Numbered from the stretch's first letter, positions 1 to 9,419 are shown. The stretch: 64,000 bases of DNA from Shewanella sp. NIFS-20-20 (GCF_019209865.1 NZ_JAHUTT010000012.1:1-64000), one strand, 5' to 3'. Translations and numbers: made by a program. Notes: generated by a model from the letters alone, not told the origin.

Positions 1-40
1 GATTGATATGAGTACGCGCCAAAGCTTCTGAAAGTTGCAT

Positions 41-74
41 AAAAAAATCCGATGACAAGGGGTCATCGGATTTT
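41..74 (-). terminator. Rho-independent terminator after the dNTPase gene
   Basis: A perfect 13-bp stem (44-56 with 62-74) encloses a 5-base loop. Read on the minus strand the stem is followed by a run of seven U (41-47), so it ends the yfbR-dNTPase transcript. Confidence 0.85.
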
Positions 75-151
75 GATCCTTTCAGTGAGATCGTCAAGCG
101 ATCTGTCTTAACTGATCGGCATTACGCCAATGGGCGCGTTTTTTATGGCGT

Positions 152-1474
152 TTATTCGGGGCCAAAATCAAGAATATTGCCGGCAAAGGGACTAAATAAT
201 TGTTGGTAGAGTCGGGTAGCAAAATCATCCGTCATGCCACCGATATAATCGGCAATGACCCGAGTCGCATTGTCGCCTTGCTCCGTTGCCGCCTGATAAC
301 GTATGCGGGTATTGGTTGGCAACAAACGCAGCGGATCCGATTGAAAGGCTTCAAACAGCTTCATGATCATCTGTTGTCCTTTGTACTCGAGCATTTGCAC
401 TTCGGGTTTATTCACCACATGATCAGACACAAAGCTTTTGAGGCACGTCAGTAGCCGCTCGAATGGCACGGTGAGATTAGCATTGTAGCGTAATAACTCA
501 GATTCAAAATCGGGGTTATCAGTGATGTCGATAGCCGTTACTAATGCATTGATTAAAATGCCTATAGCATTTTTTCTCTGGTGATGAACATGTGAAAATA
601 GAGCGTCAGTGACAGTGGATAATTGCTGACTTATGTAATCATCATCACTGGCAAGGATCAGCGGTTGGACATCGGCCAACCATTGCTGTTGATTGACTAT
701 GCCCATCACAATTGCATCTTCAAGATCATGGACGGCATAGGCGATGTCATCGGCTAACTCCATGATGCTGCAATCTAGCGATTTATGAATACTGCGCAGT
801 TGCCCATTGGCTTTGGGATGTAACTGTTGTAATAACCGGCGATCGTTTGCGGATAACGGCGCTAAAATCCAATCGAGAATATCAGCATCATCATTAAACA
901 ATGACTTTATCGGGAGCCAATCCCGCGCTCGCACTTGGGCAAATTGCGCAGCGGCTTCGCCGCGACTGGGCGCCGGCACATCGCGGTAAAGTATTGGATA
1001 CTTGAGCACGCCTAACAAGGTTCTACGACACAGGTTCATGCCATCGGCAGGGGTATAGGGTTCAAGCTTGGTCAGAATTCTTAAGGTTTGGCCATTGCCC
1101 TCAAAACCGCCAAAGTCACGCATCATATAATTAAGGGCAATTTCCCCGCCGTGTCCAAACGGAGGGTGACCAATGTCATGGGCTAGGCATAAGGAATCAA
1201 TGAGGGCATCATCATTGAGCAAGTGCAATAACTCGGGACGCTTATTGCGCAATAAGGACGCAATGCCAGTGCCAATCTGTGACACTTCTAGCGAGTGTGT
1301 TAGGCGAGTACGATAAAAGTCATTCATACCGACACCGAGCACTTGCGTCTTGGCTTGTAGCCGCCTAAAGGCTGCGCTATGTAGAATACGCGCGCGATCC
1401 CTTTGATAAGGACTACGTTGATCATAGCGTCTTTGTTTATCTTCATCTAACCGTCGTTGTTGCCAGATGTCCAT
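152..1474 (-). CDS. HD-domain deoxynucleoside triphosphate triphosphohydrolase (dGTPase-like)
   Basis: This 440-residue protein belongs to the dGTPase-like HD family, which hydrolyses dNTPs to the nucleoside and triphosphate in the cytoplasm. The metal-binding signature is visible: His60 in [12 protein letters not shown], His99-Asp100 in [14 protein letters not shown], and a later Asp in [12 protein letters not shown]. The N-terminal stretch rich in Arg and Gln, with [18 protein letters not shown], is typical of the family. It is shorter than enterobacterial Dgt (about 505 residues) and fits the type-2 branch, so the exact substrate is uncertain. It starts 9 bases after yfbR with an AGGGA ribosome site, so the two are one operon for nucleotide-pool control. 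Confidence 0.88.
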   Translation of the reverse strand: MDIWQQRRLDEDKQRRYDQRSPYQRDRARILHSAAFRRLQAKTQVLGVGMNDFYRTRLTHSLEVSQIGTGIASLLRNKRPELLHLLNDDALIDSLCLAHDIGHPPFGHGGEIALNYMMRDFGGFEGNGQTLRILTKLEPYTPADGMNLCRRTLLGVLKYPILYRDVPAPSRGEAAAQFAQVRARDWLPIKSLFNDDADILDWILAPLSANDRRLLQQLHPKANGQLRSIHKSLDCSIMELADDIAYAVHDLEDAIVMGIVNQQQWLADVQPLILASDDDYISQQLSTVTDALFSHVHHQRKNAIGILINALVTAIDITDNPDFESELLRYNANLTVPFERLLTCLKSFVSDHVVNKPEVQMLEYKGQQMIMKLFEAFQSDPLRLLPTNTRIRYQAATEQGDNATRVIADYIGGMTDDFATRLYQQLFSPFAGNILDFGPE

Positions 1475-1483
1475 GAAATATCC

Positions 1484-2071
1484 CTATAACATTTGGTTAA
1501 TTTGGTCGAGGTTGAGTCTAAAGCTGGGAATGAACAAGTGAATAAAGTCTTTCACGGCTGGGAGCGGGTCATGGGTTAATCTGTCTTCGAGCCGACGTTT
1601 GGCGGTAATAAACTCATCATTGCCCGCGCGACCTTCTTCTAAACACTTGAGATAAGCACATAAGGTATCGGCAGATTTCACCAGCGCTTTGTATTCTGTG
1701 GGAATATCAGTGCTGACTAATAGGGCTTTGAAGTCATCTTGAAGCGGCTCAGGCAACATATTCAGTAGGTGACGTTCAGCAATGGCTTCAATTTTTTTGT
1801 ATTCCGCTTCTATGTCATGGTTAAAATACTTGACTGGGGTAGGCAAATCCCCAGTAAGCACTTCGCTAGCATCATGATAAATTGCAATAGTAGCCGCACG
1901 GTAGGGATCAAATTTAGCCTGGTGATATTGGTTGCTTATCACTGCTAAAGCATGTGACACCATGGCCACTTGGAGTGAGTGTTCTTGCACATTCTCGCTG
2001 CGAACATTGTGCATTAACGGCCAGCGTTGAATTAATTTCATCCTGGCCATATGGGCAAAAAAATGACTCAT
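1484..2071 (-). CDS. yfbR: 5'-deoxynucleotidase YfbR
   Basis: The product dephosphorylates deoxyribonucleoside 5'-monophosphates and contributes to dNMP turnover. Family hallmarks are present: SHFFAHMARMKLIQRWPL at the N terminus with Arg16-Trp17 for substrate selection, His31, His66-Asp67 and Glu70 (IYHDASEVLTGDLPTPVKY), and Asp in KSADTLCAY. I start it at the ATG at 2071, because an AAGGA sits just upstream and the next residues match YfbR; a start 18 bases further upstream is possible. Length 195 residues, against about 199 in E. coli. It is the first gene of a two-gene operon with the HD-domain dNTPase. Confidence 0.93.
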   Translation of the reverse strand: MSHFFAHMARMKLIQRWPLMHNVRSENVQEHSLQVAMVSHALAVISNQYHQAKFDPYRAATIAIYHDASEVLTGDLPTPVKYFNHDIEAEYKKIEAIAERHLLNMLPEPLQDDFKALLVSTDIPTEYKALVKSADTLCAYLKCLEEGRAGNDEFITAKRRLEDRLTHDPLPAVKDFIHLFIPSFRLNLDQINQML

Positions 2072-2152
2072 AACCGTCCTTATCATCAAACTTTACAGCA
2101 GAGTATCTTAGTGGCTGGCCAATAGCAAAACAGCGACCGAAGTCGCTGTTTG

Positions 2153-3367
2153 TTATTGTTGGTAGTTAGCTAGGAAGTTGCCAAACTCTGTCAGTGCTTT
2201 ATGCAGATCTTCTTTCCAAGGGAGAAAGACAACTCGGAGGTGATCAGGCTCTGGCCAATTAAATGCAGACCCTTGTACCAACAAGATTTTACGTTCACGT
2301 AATAAATCCAGTACCAGTTTTTCATCGTCACGAATATTAAACTTTTTGATGTCGATTTTCGGGAACGCATATAACGCGCCCTTAGGCTTCTTACAACTGA
2401 CGCCCGGAATGCTGTTGAGTAAATCGAAACAAACATCTCGCTGCACGGTTAAGCGGCCATTCGGTAGAACCAATTCATTGATGCTTTGGTAGCCGCCAAG
2501 AGCGGTTTGAATCGCATGTTGATTAGGCACATTGGCACATAACCGCATGGAAGCCAGCATATCCAGACCATCGATATAGCTTTTAGCGGCCTTGAGATTA
2601 CCGGTTAACATCATCCAACCAACACGGAATCCCGCGGCGCGGTAGGCTTTAGATAAACCATTAAAGGTTACCGTTAAGATATCATCCGATAAACTGGCCG
2701 CAGGAATATGGGTCGCACCATCAAATAAAATTTTGTCATAGATCTCGTCCGCAAACAAAATTAATTGATGCTGACGGCAGATCTCAATCAAGGCTAAGAT
2801 CATCTCTTTGCTATAAACAGCACCGGTGGGATTATTCGGGTTAATCATCACTAAGGCACGGGTGCGAGGAGTAATTTTGGCTTTAATATCATCAAGACAT
2901 GGGAACCAGTCGGCTTCTTCATCGCAGCGATAGTGCACGGCTTTACCGCCAGCAAGGTTAGCCGCCGCCGTCCATAACGGATAATCTGGGGCGGGGATCA
3001 ATACCTCATCATCACTGTTGAGTAAACCTTGCATCGCCATCACAATCAGTTCTGACACGCCATTACCGATATAGATGTCTTCGATATCGACGCCTAAGAT
3101 CCCTTGGGCTTGATAATGTTGAACAATGGCCTTGCGGGCACTAAATAAACCTTTAGATTCACAATAGCCTTGGGCACTCGGTAAGTTTAAGATCACGTCA
3201 CGGACGATTTCTTCTGGGGCTTCAAATCCAAATGGGGCAGGGTTGCCGATATTCAATTTGAGGATCCTATGACCCTCTTCTTCAAGACGGCGAGCTTCTT
3301 TATGTACTGGTCCACGAATATCGTAACAAACAGTATCTAATTTATTGGATTTGATGATAGGACGCAT
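2153..3367 (-). CDS. alaA: Glutamate-pyruvate aminotransferase AlaA
   Basis: This is a fold-type I PLP aminotransferase that makes alanine from pyruvate and glutamate. It matches the AlaA subgroup almost from end to end: the CYDIRGPVHKEARRLEEEGH start, NIGNPAPFGFEAPEEI, YPLWTAAANLAGG, NPNNPTGAVYSKE, and the PLP lysine in NGLSKAYRAAGFRVGWM. I chose the ATG at 3367 (404 residues), preceded by GAGG, rather than an upstream in-frame start that would add 14 residues with no family counterpart. It stands alone, divergent from the NhaC-type antiporter gene. Confidence 0.93.
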   Translation of the reverse strand: MRPIIKSNKLDTVCYDIRGPVHKEARRLEEEGHRILKLNIGNPAPFGFEAPEEIVRDVILNLPSAQGYCESKGLFSARKAIVQHYQAQGILGVDIEDIYIGNGVSELIVMAMQGLLNSDDEVLIPAPDYPLWTAAANLAGGKAVHYRCDEEADWFPCLDDIKAKITPRTRALVMINPNNPTGAVYSKEMILALIEICRQHQLILFADEIYDKILFDGATHIPAASLSDDILTVTFNGLSKAYRAAGFRVGWMMLTGNLKAAKSYIDGLDMLASMRLCANVPNQHAIQTALGGYQSINELVLPNGRLTVQRDVCFDLLNSIPGVSCKKPKGALYAFPKIDIKKFNIRDDEKLVLDLLRERKILLVQGSAFNWPEPDHLRVVFLPWKEDLHKALTEFGNFLANYQQ

Positions 3368-3721
3368 GGTTACCTCGCCGCATGCTATATATAAAGATGA
3401 TTCCAGCACATTAACTAAATTCGAATCTCGTTGAAAGCGTTTTTTGAATATTTACCCCAAATTACAGCCATAGATCAGTAATTTATTCTGCATCACTATT
3501 TAACCTTGGTGTCGAATCCACATTCATGACTATTTTAATCGCTAACTCAATTGTGGTTGATGGAATTTTGCGCTCTTAATTGCCTGCTTATTTAATCACC
3601 ACAAAGCAACTGTGTGACTCAATATTATTGGTTATAGAAGGTTAATTGTGGGCAAATTCACCCATGTAAGCATCCGGTATAAGTCATTGTTTTATATGGC
3701 TAAAAAATATGGTTTTAGTGG

Positions 3722-3740
3722 CACCATAAAAAAAATGGTG
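3722..3740. repeat. Small inverted repeat CACCAT-A7-ATGGTG
   Basis: Two 6-bp arms, CACCAT (3722-3727) and ATGGTG (3735-3740), flank seven A residues. It lies about 18 bases upstream of a candidate -35 box, so it could be an operator. No known regulator is recognised from it. Confidence 0.3.
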
Positions 3741-3757
3741 TAAAGTTTAATTAATTA

Positions 3758-3786
3758 TTGACTCAATCGGCAATGCGCTTTATTTT
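3758..3786 (+). promoter_or_regulatory. Candidate sigma70 promoter for the antiporter gene
   Basis: TTGACT (3758-3763), a 17-base spacer and TATTTT (3781-3786) match 5/6 and 4/6 of the sigma70 consensus. It is inferred from sequence only; the start codon is about 155 bases downstream. Confidence 0.35.
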
Positions 3787-3941
3787 TTGCGCGATGTTTT
3801 TCAAGGCTAACCAAAAAGCTGCAGATATTTCTTATCTGACTCGAGCTATGCCCCAACTAAAGCAGAAATAACAGCACAATAATTACGCTGTATTTTACTC
3901 AACTTAGCCTATTCAAGGCGTTTATTTGAGGACCTAAGTGC

Positions 3942-5324
3942 ATGTCTGAACCGACAGCGTTAAGTCTTATTCCACCCGCGGTGGTGTTAATTTTAGCCAT
4001 TTGGTTACGTCGTCCAATATTATCTTTGGTCATAGGAACCTTAGTGGGTTTGTTATTAGTCGATCCTACTCAAGTTTTAACCAGTTTTGCCAGTATATCC
4101 TTAAGTGTGATGGCCGATGAAACCATTGGTTGGTTAATTTTGGTTTGTGGCAGTTTTGGGGCATTAATCGCACTATTAGTTCGCACGGGTGGTGCCATGG
4201 CGTTTGGTCGGGCGACACTAACCTATGCTAAAGGACCCAAGTCATCATTATTAATGACATTTTTCTTAGGCCTTATCATCTTTGTTGATGACTATCTAAA
4301 TGCGTTGACCGTGGGCTCAACCATGAAGCGAGTGACTGACAAATTTAAAGTGTCTCGTGAAATGTTGGCGTATGTTGTCGATTCAACCGCAGCACCCATT
4401 TGTGTGTTAGTGCCGTTGTCGACCTGGGCGGTATTTTTTGGTGGTTTATTAGTCGATAATGGCATTGCGCCTGAAGGTGAGGCCATTTCGGTTTATATGC
4501 AAGCCATCCCGTACATGCTCTATGCCTGGTTTGCTGTCGGCATGGTGTTATTAGTGATCCTAGGAATTGTGCCGGTATTTGGCCCAATGAAGAAAGCCCA
4601 ACTTGCTGCTGCGCAGGGGCAACCAGCGTTAGCACAAATGGATCTGGACTCAGTTCAAACCTCAGATGAATATGCCATCAAAGCGATGGAAGAAGAGTTT
4701 GAACAGGCGGATTCACAGGGTAAATTACGTAACTTCTTAATTCCAATTTTGTTGCTGGTAGCTTTTACCGTTTATTTCGATATTGATGTGTGGATGGGAT
4801 TACTGGCAACCTTAGCCGTAACCTTGCCATATTATGCGCTTCAGCGCTTAATGACATTAGCGGAAATGATGGATCAAATGATCGATGGCTTTAAAAGCAT
4901 GTTACCGGCGATTGGCACAGTCATTGCCGCATTTATTTTTAAAGATGTGTGCGATCAATTAATGCTGCCGCTGTACGTGATTGAGAGCTTAAGTCCTTAT
5001 ATGACACCGCAATTACTACCTGCGGTGGTATTTATTGCCATGGCGTTATTAGCCTTCGCCACGGGGTCGAGCTGGGGAATATTTGCGGTATCAATCCCGA
5101 TTGTGATGCCATTGGCTCAAGCCGTTGACGCCAATATCCCACTGGTGATTGGGGCGTTACTGTCAGCGTCATCGTTTGGCTCACAAGCCTGTTTCTATTC
5201 AGACTCAACCGTATTAGCCGCCCAAGGCTCGGGCTGTAACTTGGTTAGTCATGGGGTAACTCAACTGCCATACGCCTTGCTGTCAGCTACGCTGGCGTGT
5301 ATTGGATTTTTACTCCTCGCCTAA
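3942..5324 (+). CDS. NhaC-family Na+/H+ antiporter-like membrane transporter
   Basis: The 460-residue inner-membrane protein has about ten or eleven hydrophobic segments and a charged cytoplasmic stretch around residues 215-260. Family-type motifs include FVDDYLNALTVGSTMKRVTDK, an Asp pair and Asn in a membrane segment typical of NhaC-like exchangers, DSTAAPICVLVPLSTWAVF, and a C-terminal SFGSQACFYSDSTVLAAQGS. Such proteins exchange Na+ for H+, though some relatives carry organic ions or amino acids, so the substrate is not certain. The gene is a single transcription unit with its own terminator. Confidence 0.82.
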   Translation: MSEPTALSLIPPAVVLILAIWLRRPILSLVIGTLVGLLLVDPTQVLTSFASISLSVMADETIGWLILVCGSFGALIALLVRTGGAMAFGRATLTYAKGPKSSLLMTFFLGLIIFVDDYLNALTVGSTMKRVTDKFKVSREMLAYVVDSTAAPICVLVPLSTWAVFFGGLLVDNGIAPEGEAISVYMQAIPYMLYAWFAVGMVLLVILGIVPVFGPMKKAQLAAAQGQPALAQMDLDSVQTSDEYAIKAMEEEFEQADSQGKLRNFLIPILLLVAFTVYFDIDVWMGLLATLAVTLPYYALQRLMTLAEMMDQMIDGFKSMLPAIGTVIAAFIFKDVCDQLMLPLYVIESLSPYMTPQLLPAVVFIAMALLAFATGSSWGIFAVSIPIVMPLAQAVDANIPLVIGALLSASSFGSQACFYSDSTVLAAQGSGCNLVSHGVTQLPYALLSATLACIGFLLLA

Positions 5325-5342
5325 GAACTACCGTCATTTTAT

Positions 5343-5372
5343 AAAAACGGCTCAATTGAGCCGTTTTTTTTT
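5343..5372 (+). terminator. Rho-independent terminator after the antiporter gene
   Basis: An 11-bp perfect stem (5343-5353 with 5358-5368) with loop AATT is followed by a T run to 5372. It lies 18 bases after the stop codon. Confidence 0.88.
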
Positions 5373-5491
5373 GACTGCGATTAAATGACATAATGCGAGC
5401 TTGTATGTGCACAGAGCGGTTTCGGCGGGAGCTAATAAGTTTGGTTCGCTGCAAACTTGCTAATAGATAGGGATGATGGTTACCACGAGGC

Positions 5492-5517
5492 AAAAAAAAG
5501 CCAGCAAATGCTGGCTT
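5492..5517 (-). terminator. Rho-independent terminator after efp
   Basis: AAGCCAGC (5498-5505), loop AAAT and GCTGGCTT (5510-5517) form an 8-bp stem. On the minus strand it is followed by eight U. Confidence 0.85.
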
Positions 5518-5534
5518 GATTGAGATTGACTCGA

Positions 5535-6098
5535 TTATACGCGCTTTTTGAATTCGCAAGTACGAGTGTCAATTTCGATTTTGTCGCCTTCTTTCACGAA
5601 GTCAGCAACCATTACTTCTAAGTCAGAACCAACGATTTTAGCTGGCTTCATCACTTTACCAGAAGTATCACCACGGGCAGCAGGCTCGGTGTAACCTACT
5701 TCACGAATGATAGTGGTTGGCAGTTCAACAGAAATTGCTTTACCTTCGTAGAAAGTCACAGAACAAGTTTCTTGCATGCCATCAACGATGAACTTAGCAG
5801 CATCGCCCATGTTGTCAGCTTCAACATCATACTGGTTGTATTCAGCATCCATGAATACATACATAGGATCAGCGTAATAAGAATAAGTACAATCCAGACG
5901 CTCTAAAATGATAACGTCCATCTTATCTTCACCTTTGAAGGTGGTTTCGGTGCCTGAATCGATCAGAACGTGCTTTAACTTCATTTTGACGATAGCAGCG
6001 TTACGACCAGAGCGAGTTGTTTCAGTTTTCTGTACAACCCATGGGCTGCCATCTAACATGATCACGTTACCTGGACGGATTTCATGAGCAGTTTTCAT
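5535..6098 (-). CDS. efp: Translation elongation factor P, Arg32 type
   Basis: EF-P binds between the P and E sites of the ribosome and relieves stalling at polyproline. The 187-residue protein has the three-domain layout: KOW-like domain (about 1-63), central OB domain and C-terminal OB domain ending TCEFKKRV. The loop that reaches the peptidyl-transferase centre reads [12 protein letters not shown] and places Arg, not Lys, at position 32. In this class Arg32 is rhamnosylated by EarP. The earP gene lies directly upstream (45-base gap), so target and modifier are encoded side by side. A terminator follows. Confidence 0.97.
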   Translation of the reverse strand: MKTAHEIRPGNVIMLDGSPWVVQKTETTRSGRNAAIVKMKLKHVLIDSGTETTFKGEDKMDVIILERLDCTYSYYADPMYVFMDAEYNQYDVEADNMGDAAKFIVDGMQETCSVTFYEGKAISVELPTTIIREVGYTEPAARGDTSGKVMKPAKIVGSDLEVMVADFVKEGDKIEIDTRTCEFKKRV

Positions 6099-6143
6099 TA
6101 CTAAATTTCCTATAGATATTAGATTTTATTTCAGCGCAGTATC

Positions 6144-7316
6144 TTAACTATTTTCGACAAATTGCACTAGTCTACTAGCCAGATCTGCAGCATTTAATGC
6201 GTCATTTGGCCATTGTTTCGCATGCTGTAACAAGGGCAAAGAGACTAAATTAAGTTGTTGCCAGTGATGACTCACCGCAGCTTGCTGTTCTTGGTTGAAA
6301 GAAAGCGTTAACGCTTGCCAAAGTTCAGCGATTTCCGGAGGCAGATTATCGCAGTAAAGTTGCATAAAAGCTTCTAATTTTACGAGATGATAGTCATCTT
6401 CTTGCGGATAAATATGCCAAATAAAGGGTTTTGCGGCCCATTGCGCGCGAATGAACGAATCTTCACCACGGACAATATTGAAATCACAGCTCCATAGCAG
6501 TCGGTCATAAGTTTGCTGATCTGTCATGGGTAAAATATGGACGGTAAGATTACCCATGCTAAATTGTTGGCCGCACACCAATTGCTCCAACGTACAAGGT
6601 AGAATGTCCAGCAAGCTGTGTAAACTTCGTCCTTTGGGGATCAGCGCGTGAACGTGATGATCTGCATGCTGCCAAGTATGGCATAGACTCAACAGAGCAG
6701 CGCTCTCATAACTGAAGACACTGATGACGGTATCATCGGCTTCGATGCCTGACAGGCCAAGTTGCCGGAAGAGAGCCAGCTTGTGCTGAGGGTCGGCTTG
6801 CCACTGATCGCGCTCATCGAACAAGGCGTTCTCGCAAATTAACCCGCCGGTCTTGGCGGTAAATCCCGGGAAGTAAAAGTATTTTTTTAAACCGTTGGCT
6901 TGCAGTGACGGCAAGCCGTGACAACCTTCGACCCAAGATTCAGCGCTTAAATATTCTAGATTGAGCCACAATGGCGGGGTGCCTCTTGACTGCTTCACCG
7001 CTAACAATGATTGTTTAACAATATCAGGTAATTCACAGGCAAAGGCTTCGATCAGTACTTGTCCTGGCTCATAGGGGATATCCAGCGGACAATTCCACTG
7101 ATGAATGGAAACACCATTGAATACTTGCCTTGCTAAACTTGGGTCGAGTTCGGGCAAAATATGTGAAAAGCTTTGTAAATCATCCACCCATAAGTTGACT
7201 GGTAGTTGATAGTCACAGGTAAGCTGTTTGGCAAGACGCCAAGTGACACCAATGTCGCCATAGTTGTCGACAACGGTGCAAAAGATATCCCAATGGGGCG
7301 CGCTAACATGATTCAT
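6144..7316 (-). CDS. earP: EF-P arginine rhamnosyltransferase EarP
   Basis: EarP transfers L-rhamnose from dTDP-rhamnose to Arg32 of EF-P. The 390-residue protein carries the family's N-terminal signature VVDNYGDIGVTWRLAKQL, with Asp17 and Asp21 in the acceptor site, and the C-terminal nucleotide-sugar motif NIVRGEDSFIRAQWAAKPF with Asp and Glu. Its fold is GT-B and it acts in the cytoplasm. It is transcribed in the same direction as efp and just ahead of it, which agrees with the Arg at EF-P position 32. Formerly described as DUF2331. Confidence 0.95.
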   Translation of the reverse strand: MNHVSAPHWDIFCTVVDNYGDIGVTWRLAKQLTCDYQLPVNLWVDDLQSFSHILPELDPSLARQVFNGVSIHQWNCPLDIPYEPGQVLIEAFACELPDIVKQSLLAVKQSRGTPPLWLNLEYLSAESWVEGCHGLPSLQANGLKKYFYFPGFTAKTGGLICENALFDERDQWQADPQHKLALFRQLGLSGIEADDTVISVFSYESAALLSLCHTWQHADHHVHALIPKGRSLHSLLDILPCTLEQLVCGQQFSMGNLTVHILPMTDQQTYDRLLWSCDFNIVRGEDSFIRAQWAAKPFIWHIYPQEDDYHLVKLEAFMQLYCDNLPPEIAELWQALTLSFNQEQQAAVSHHWQQLNLVSLPLLQHAKQWPNDALNAADLASRLVQFVENS

Positions 7317-7345
7317 TGCTTGCTCTGTCGGCCTAGAATAGATAC

Positions 7346-7369
7346 AAAAAAGCGGCTAATTTAGCCGCT
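7346..7369 (-). terminator. Rho-independent terminator after fldA
   Basis: AGCGGCTA (7351-7358), loop ATT and TAGCCGCT (7362-7369) form a stem followed on the minus strand by five U (7346-7350). Confidence 0.8.
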
Positions 7370-7390
7370 AATTTTTAACGCTTGCTAGAA

Positions 7391-7918
7391 TTAATCTTCC
7401 AGCTCAGCTAAACACATTTCTGCATAGATCTGCTTAACCCACGCGTCAACACGACTCTCAGTGAGTTCTGGTTGGCGATCTTCATCAATGCCTAAACCAA
7501 TGAAGTGTTTGTCATCGATTTGCGCTTTTGACGCTTCGAAATCATAACCTTCAGTGGGCCAATGACCAATGATGATACCACCGCGAGCTTGAACGATATC
7601 ACCCACCATGCCCATGGCATCGAGGAAATATTCAGCGTAATCTTCTTGATCGCCACAACCAAAGATGGCCACCAGCTTGTCATTGAAGTCAACTTGTTCA
7701 AGTTCTGGGAAAAAATCGTCCCAATCACATTGGGCTTCACCGTAATACCAAGTGGGAATACCAAACAGAAGTAAATCAAATTCAGCAATTTCTTCTTTGG
7801 TACTCTTAGCGATGTCTTTAACATCAACCATTTGCTTACCCAGTTTTTTCTGGATCATCTTGGCTACAGCTTCGGTGTTACCTGTGTCACTACCGAAAAA
7901 AAGACCTACAGTTGCCAT
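7391..7918 (-). CDS. fldA: Flavodoxin I
   Basis: Flavodoxin is a cytosolic FMN protein that carries single electrons, for example to radical-SAM enzymes and activators of ribonucleotide reductase. The 175-residue protein shows the FMN phosphate loop GSDTGNTEA (residues 9-17), the isoalloxazine loop around TWYYGEAQCDW (long-chain flavodoxin) and GCGDQEDYAEYFLDAMG. An AAAGGA lies before the ATG. It is the last gene of the ybfF-DUF2788-ybfE-fldA run, an order also known from enterobacteria. Confidence 0.95.
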   Translation of the reverse strand: MATVGLFFGSDTGNTEAVAKMIQKKLGKQMVDVKDIAKSTKEEIAEFDLLLFGIPTWYYGEAQCDWDDFFPELEQVDFNDKLVAIFGCGDQEDYAEYFLDAMGMVGDIVQARGGIIIGHWPTEGYDFEASKAQIDDKHFIGLGIDEDRQPELTESRVDAWVKQIYAEMCLAELED

Positions 7919-7974
7919 TGTCTTTCCTTTAATTGTTCAGTTCGCGATGTCGCTTAATCGTGGTGCAAAAAATG

Positions 7975-8247
7975 TCAGCGTTCGATTTGCTCAAGTAAGA
8001 TTAACTCGATTAACTGGCTGCGGCTGATGTTACTGGCCAAAGCCTGTTCGTTCAAGGCGTTATATAAATCTTGTGACACCTTTAACTCAATTCGTTTTAA
8101 TCCGTTGGCTTTATCACGCTGGATTTGATTTCGTTTATTGACCTTTAGCTGTTGCTCACGGGGCAGGGGATTGGTTCTCGGCCGACCGCGACGTTTCTCA
8201 TTGGCAAACAGGTCAATGGTTGTTCTATCTAATGCTTCTTTTGCCAT
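7975..8247 (-). CDS. ybfE: YbfE family protein (LexA-regulated in E. coli)
   Basis: A 90-residue basic protein with an N-terminal KEALDRTTIDLFANEKRRGRPR segment, shortened here as ANEKRRGRPRTNP, and a C-terminal ribbon-helix-helix-like region (IELKVSQDLYNALNEQALASNISRS, in part). The family lies next to fldA in many gammaproteobacteria and is LexA-controlled in E. coli. I did not find a convincing LexA box upstream here. A DNA-binding role is inferred from the RHH-like end and the AT-hook-like RGRPR; no activity is established. Confidence 0.85.
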   Translation of the reverse strand: MAKEALDRTTIDLFANEKRRGRPRTNPLPREQQLKVNKRNQIQRDKANGLKRIELKVSQDLYNALNEQALASNISRSQLIELILLEQIER

Positions 8248-8259
8248 TTTGCTTTTAAC

Positions 8260-8481
8260 TTAACCTATTCCCGAGCCTTCCCAGCTTATTTGGATAATGC
8301 CTTTGACAATAAAGCCAGCACAGCCAAGGAACAATACCAACCAAACAATATACTGACCAAACTTAGGCACTTTGCCTTGCTTCAACACATCCCTAATTGC
8401 CATGCCAATAAAAAAAAATAAGGCAGCAAAACAGAGGTTTAAACCGAGTGTTTCCAATTGTTCCATATGTTGTGCAAGCAT
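8260..8481 (-). CDS. DUF2788 family small membrane protein
   Basis: A 73-residue protein with two predicted membrane helices (about residues 12-30 and 43-64) joined by the polar link RDVLKQGKVPKFGQ. It matches the DUF2788 family, which has no known function. It sits 12 bases upstream of ybfE and is probably cotranscribed with it. Confidence 0.82.
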   Translation of the reverse strand: MLAQHMEQLETLGLNLCFAALFFFIGMAIRDVLKQGKVPKFGQYIVWLVLFLGCAGFIVKGIIQISWEGSGIG

Positions 8482-8648
8482 ATCAATCCTTGTTAAACAA
8501 CGCCCTTGGTCAAAAGAGGGCGCGAATATACCATATATACCTAAGCTAGCTCAAGGAACTGCAAGGCGCTTGTTTGCCAGAATCCCCCTAGGGATCACGA
8601 ATTAAGGTTAAGTATTGGCTATAACGGTTAACAAGCCCGTTCAATTGC

Positions 8649-9419
8649 TTAACGCTTGTGATAAAAGTCGTTCAAAAATCGCATCACCAGCCGGTTAAAT
8701 GCTTCCGGCTTTTGCGCATGCAACCAATGTCCTGTCGCCAAAATAGACTTGGCTTGTACGGCTGGAAATTGACTGATGATGGCTTGACGATGATGCTCTT
8801 GAACATAGTCAGAGTCTCCACCACGAATAAAGATACACGGCCCGAGGTAAGACTGACCTTGATACGGCCAGCCGATGATCTCAGGGTAGTCACGAGTCAT
8901 TGTCTCTAAATCCATCTTCCAGCTGAACCCAGCGTCATTGCGGCGCAAGTTTTTTAATAAAAACTGCACCATACCCTCATCAATTCCAGCTTGATTGAGC
9001 AATTGACCAGCGTGTTGACGACTCGTGAGTTCAGTGAGGGGGAGCCGCGCCAAGCTATCAAGAATGTGGAGATGACGAGGTGAATAGGCCACAGGAGCAA
9101 TATCGGCGACGACTAATGCTGCTACGCGCTCGGGGGCACTGAGCGCGGTTGCCATGGCGATTTTTCCGCCCATTGAATGGCCCACCAGTGCCGCAGAGCC
9201 AAGGCCCTGACTGTCCATAAAATTCAGTAGTTGTTGCACCAGATTTGGGTAATTCATCGGACTCAATCTTGGACTATCACCGTGATTGGCGACATCGACA
9301 CGAAACACTCGATAATGTTGGCTTAAAGACCGGCTTAAATTGGATAAATTATCCAGACTGCCAAATAGGCCATGAATGAGGATGACGTCGTTACCTGCGC
9401 CTGATACTTGAAAATGCAT
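8649..9419 (-). CDS. ybfF: Alpha/beta-hydrolase esterase YbfF
   Basis: YbfF is a cytosolic thioesterase/esterase acting on acyl-CoA and short acyl esters. Visible are the oxyanion motif HGLFGSLDNL, the nucleophile elbow GHSMGG, the acid region and the catalytic His in ATGHWLHAQKP. I start at the ATG at 9419 (256 residues; about 254 in E. coli), which has AAGGA 8 bases upstream; another start 24 bases further up lacks a site. It is divergent from seqA, an arrangement conserved with E. coli. Confidence 0.9.
   Translation of the reverse strand: MHFQVSGAGNDVILIHGLFGSLDNLSNLSRSLSQHYRVFRVDVANHGDSPRLSPMNYPNLVQQLLNFMDSQGLGSAALVGHSMGGKIAMATALSAPERVAALVVADIAPVAYSPRHLHILDSLARLPLTELTSRQHAGQLLNQAGIDEGMVQFLLKNLRRNDAGFSWKMDLETMTRDYPEIIGWPYQGQSYLGPCIFIRGGDSDYVQEHHRQAIISQFPAVQAKSILATGHWLHAQKPEAFNRLVMRFLNDFYHKR

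Larger units (their letters stand above)
3368..3941. other. Intergenic region between alaA and the antiporter gene
   Basis: These 574 bases separate two divergent genes. I see no convincing open reading frame. The region is AT-rich and holds a short inverted repeat (3722-3740) and a sigma70-like promoter candidate (3758-3786) reading toward the antiporter, leaving a leader of roughly 150 bases. Confidence 0.6.

Noticed and set aside
5287..5559. 90-codon minus-strand frame between the antiporter gene and efp
   Set aside because: It runs through two good terminators, so it is noise.
8482..8648. LexA box ahead of DUF2788-ybfE
   Set aside because: ybfE is LexA-controlled in E. coli, but I found no CTG-N10-CAG palindrome of good quality here.
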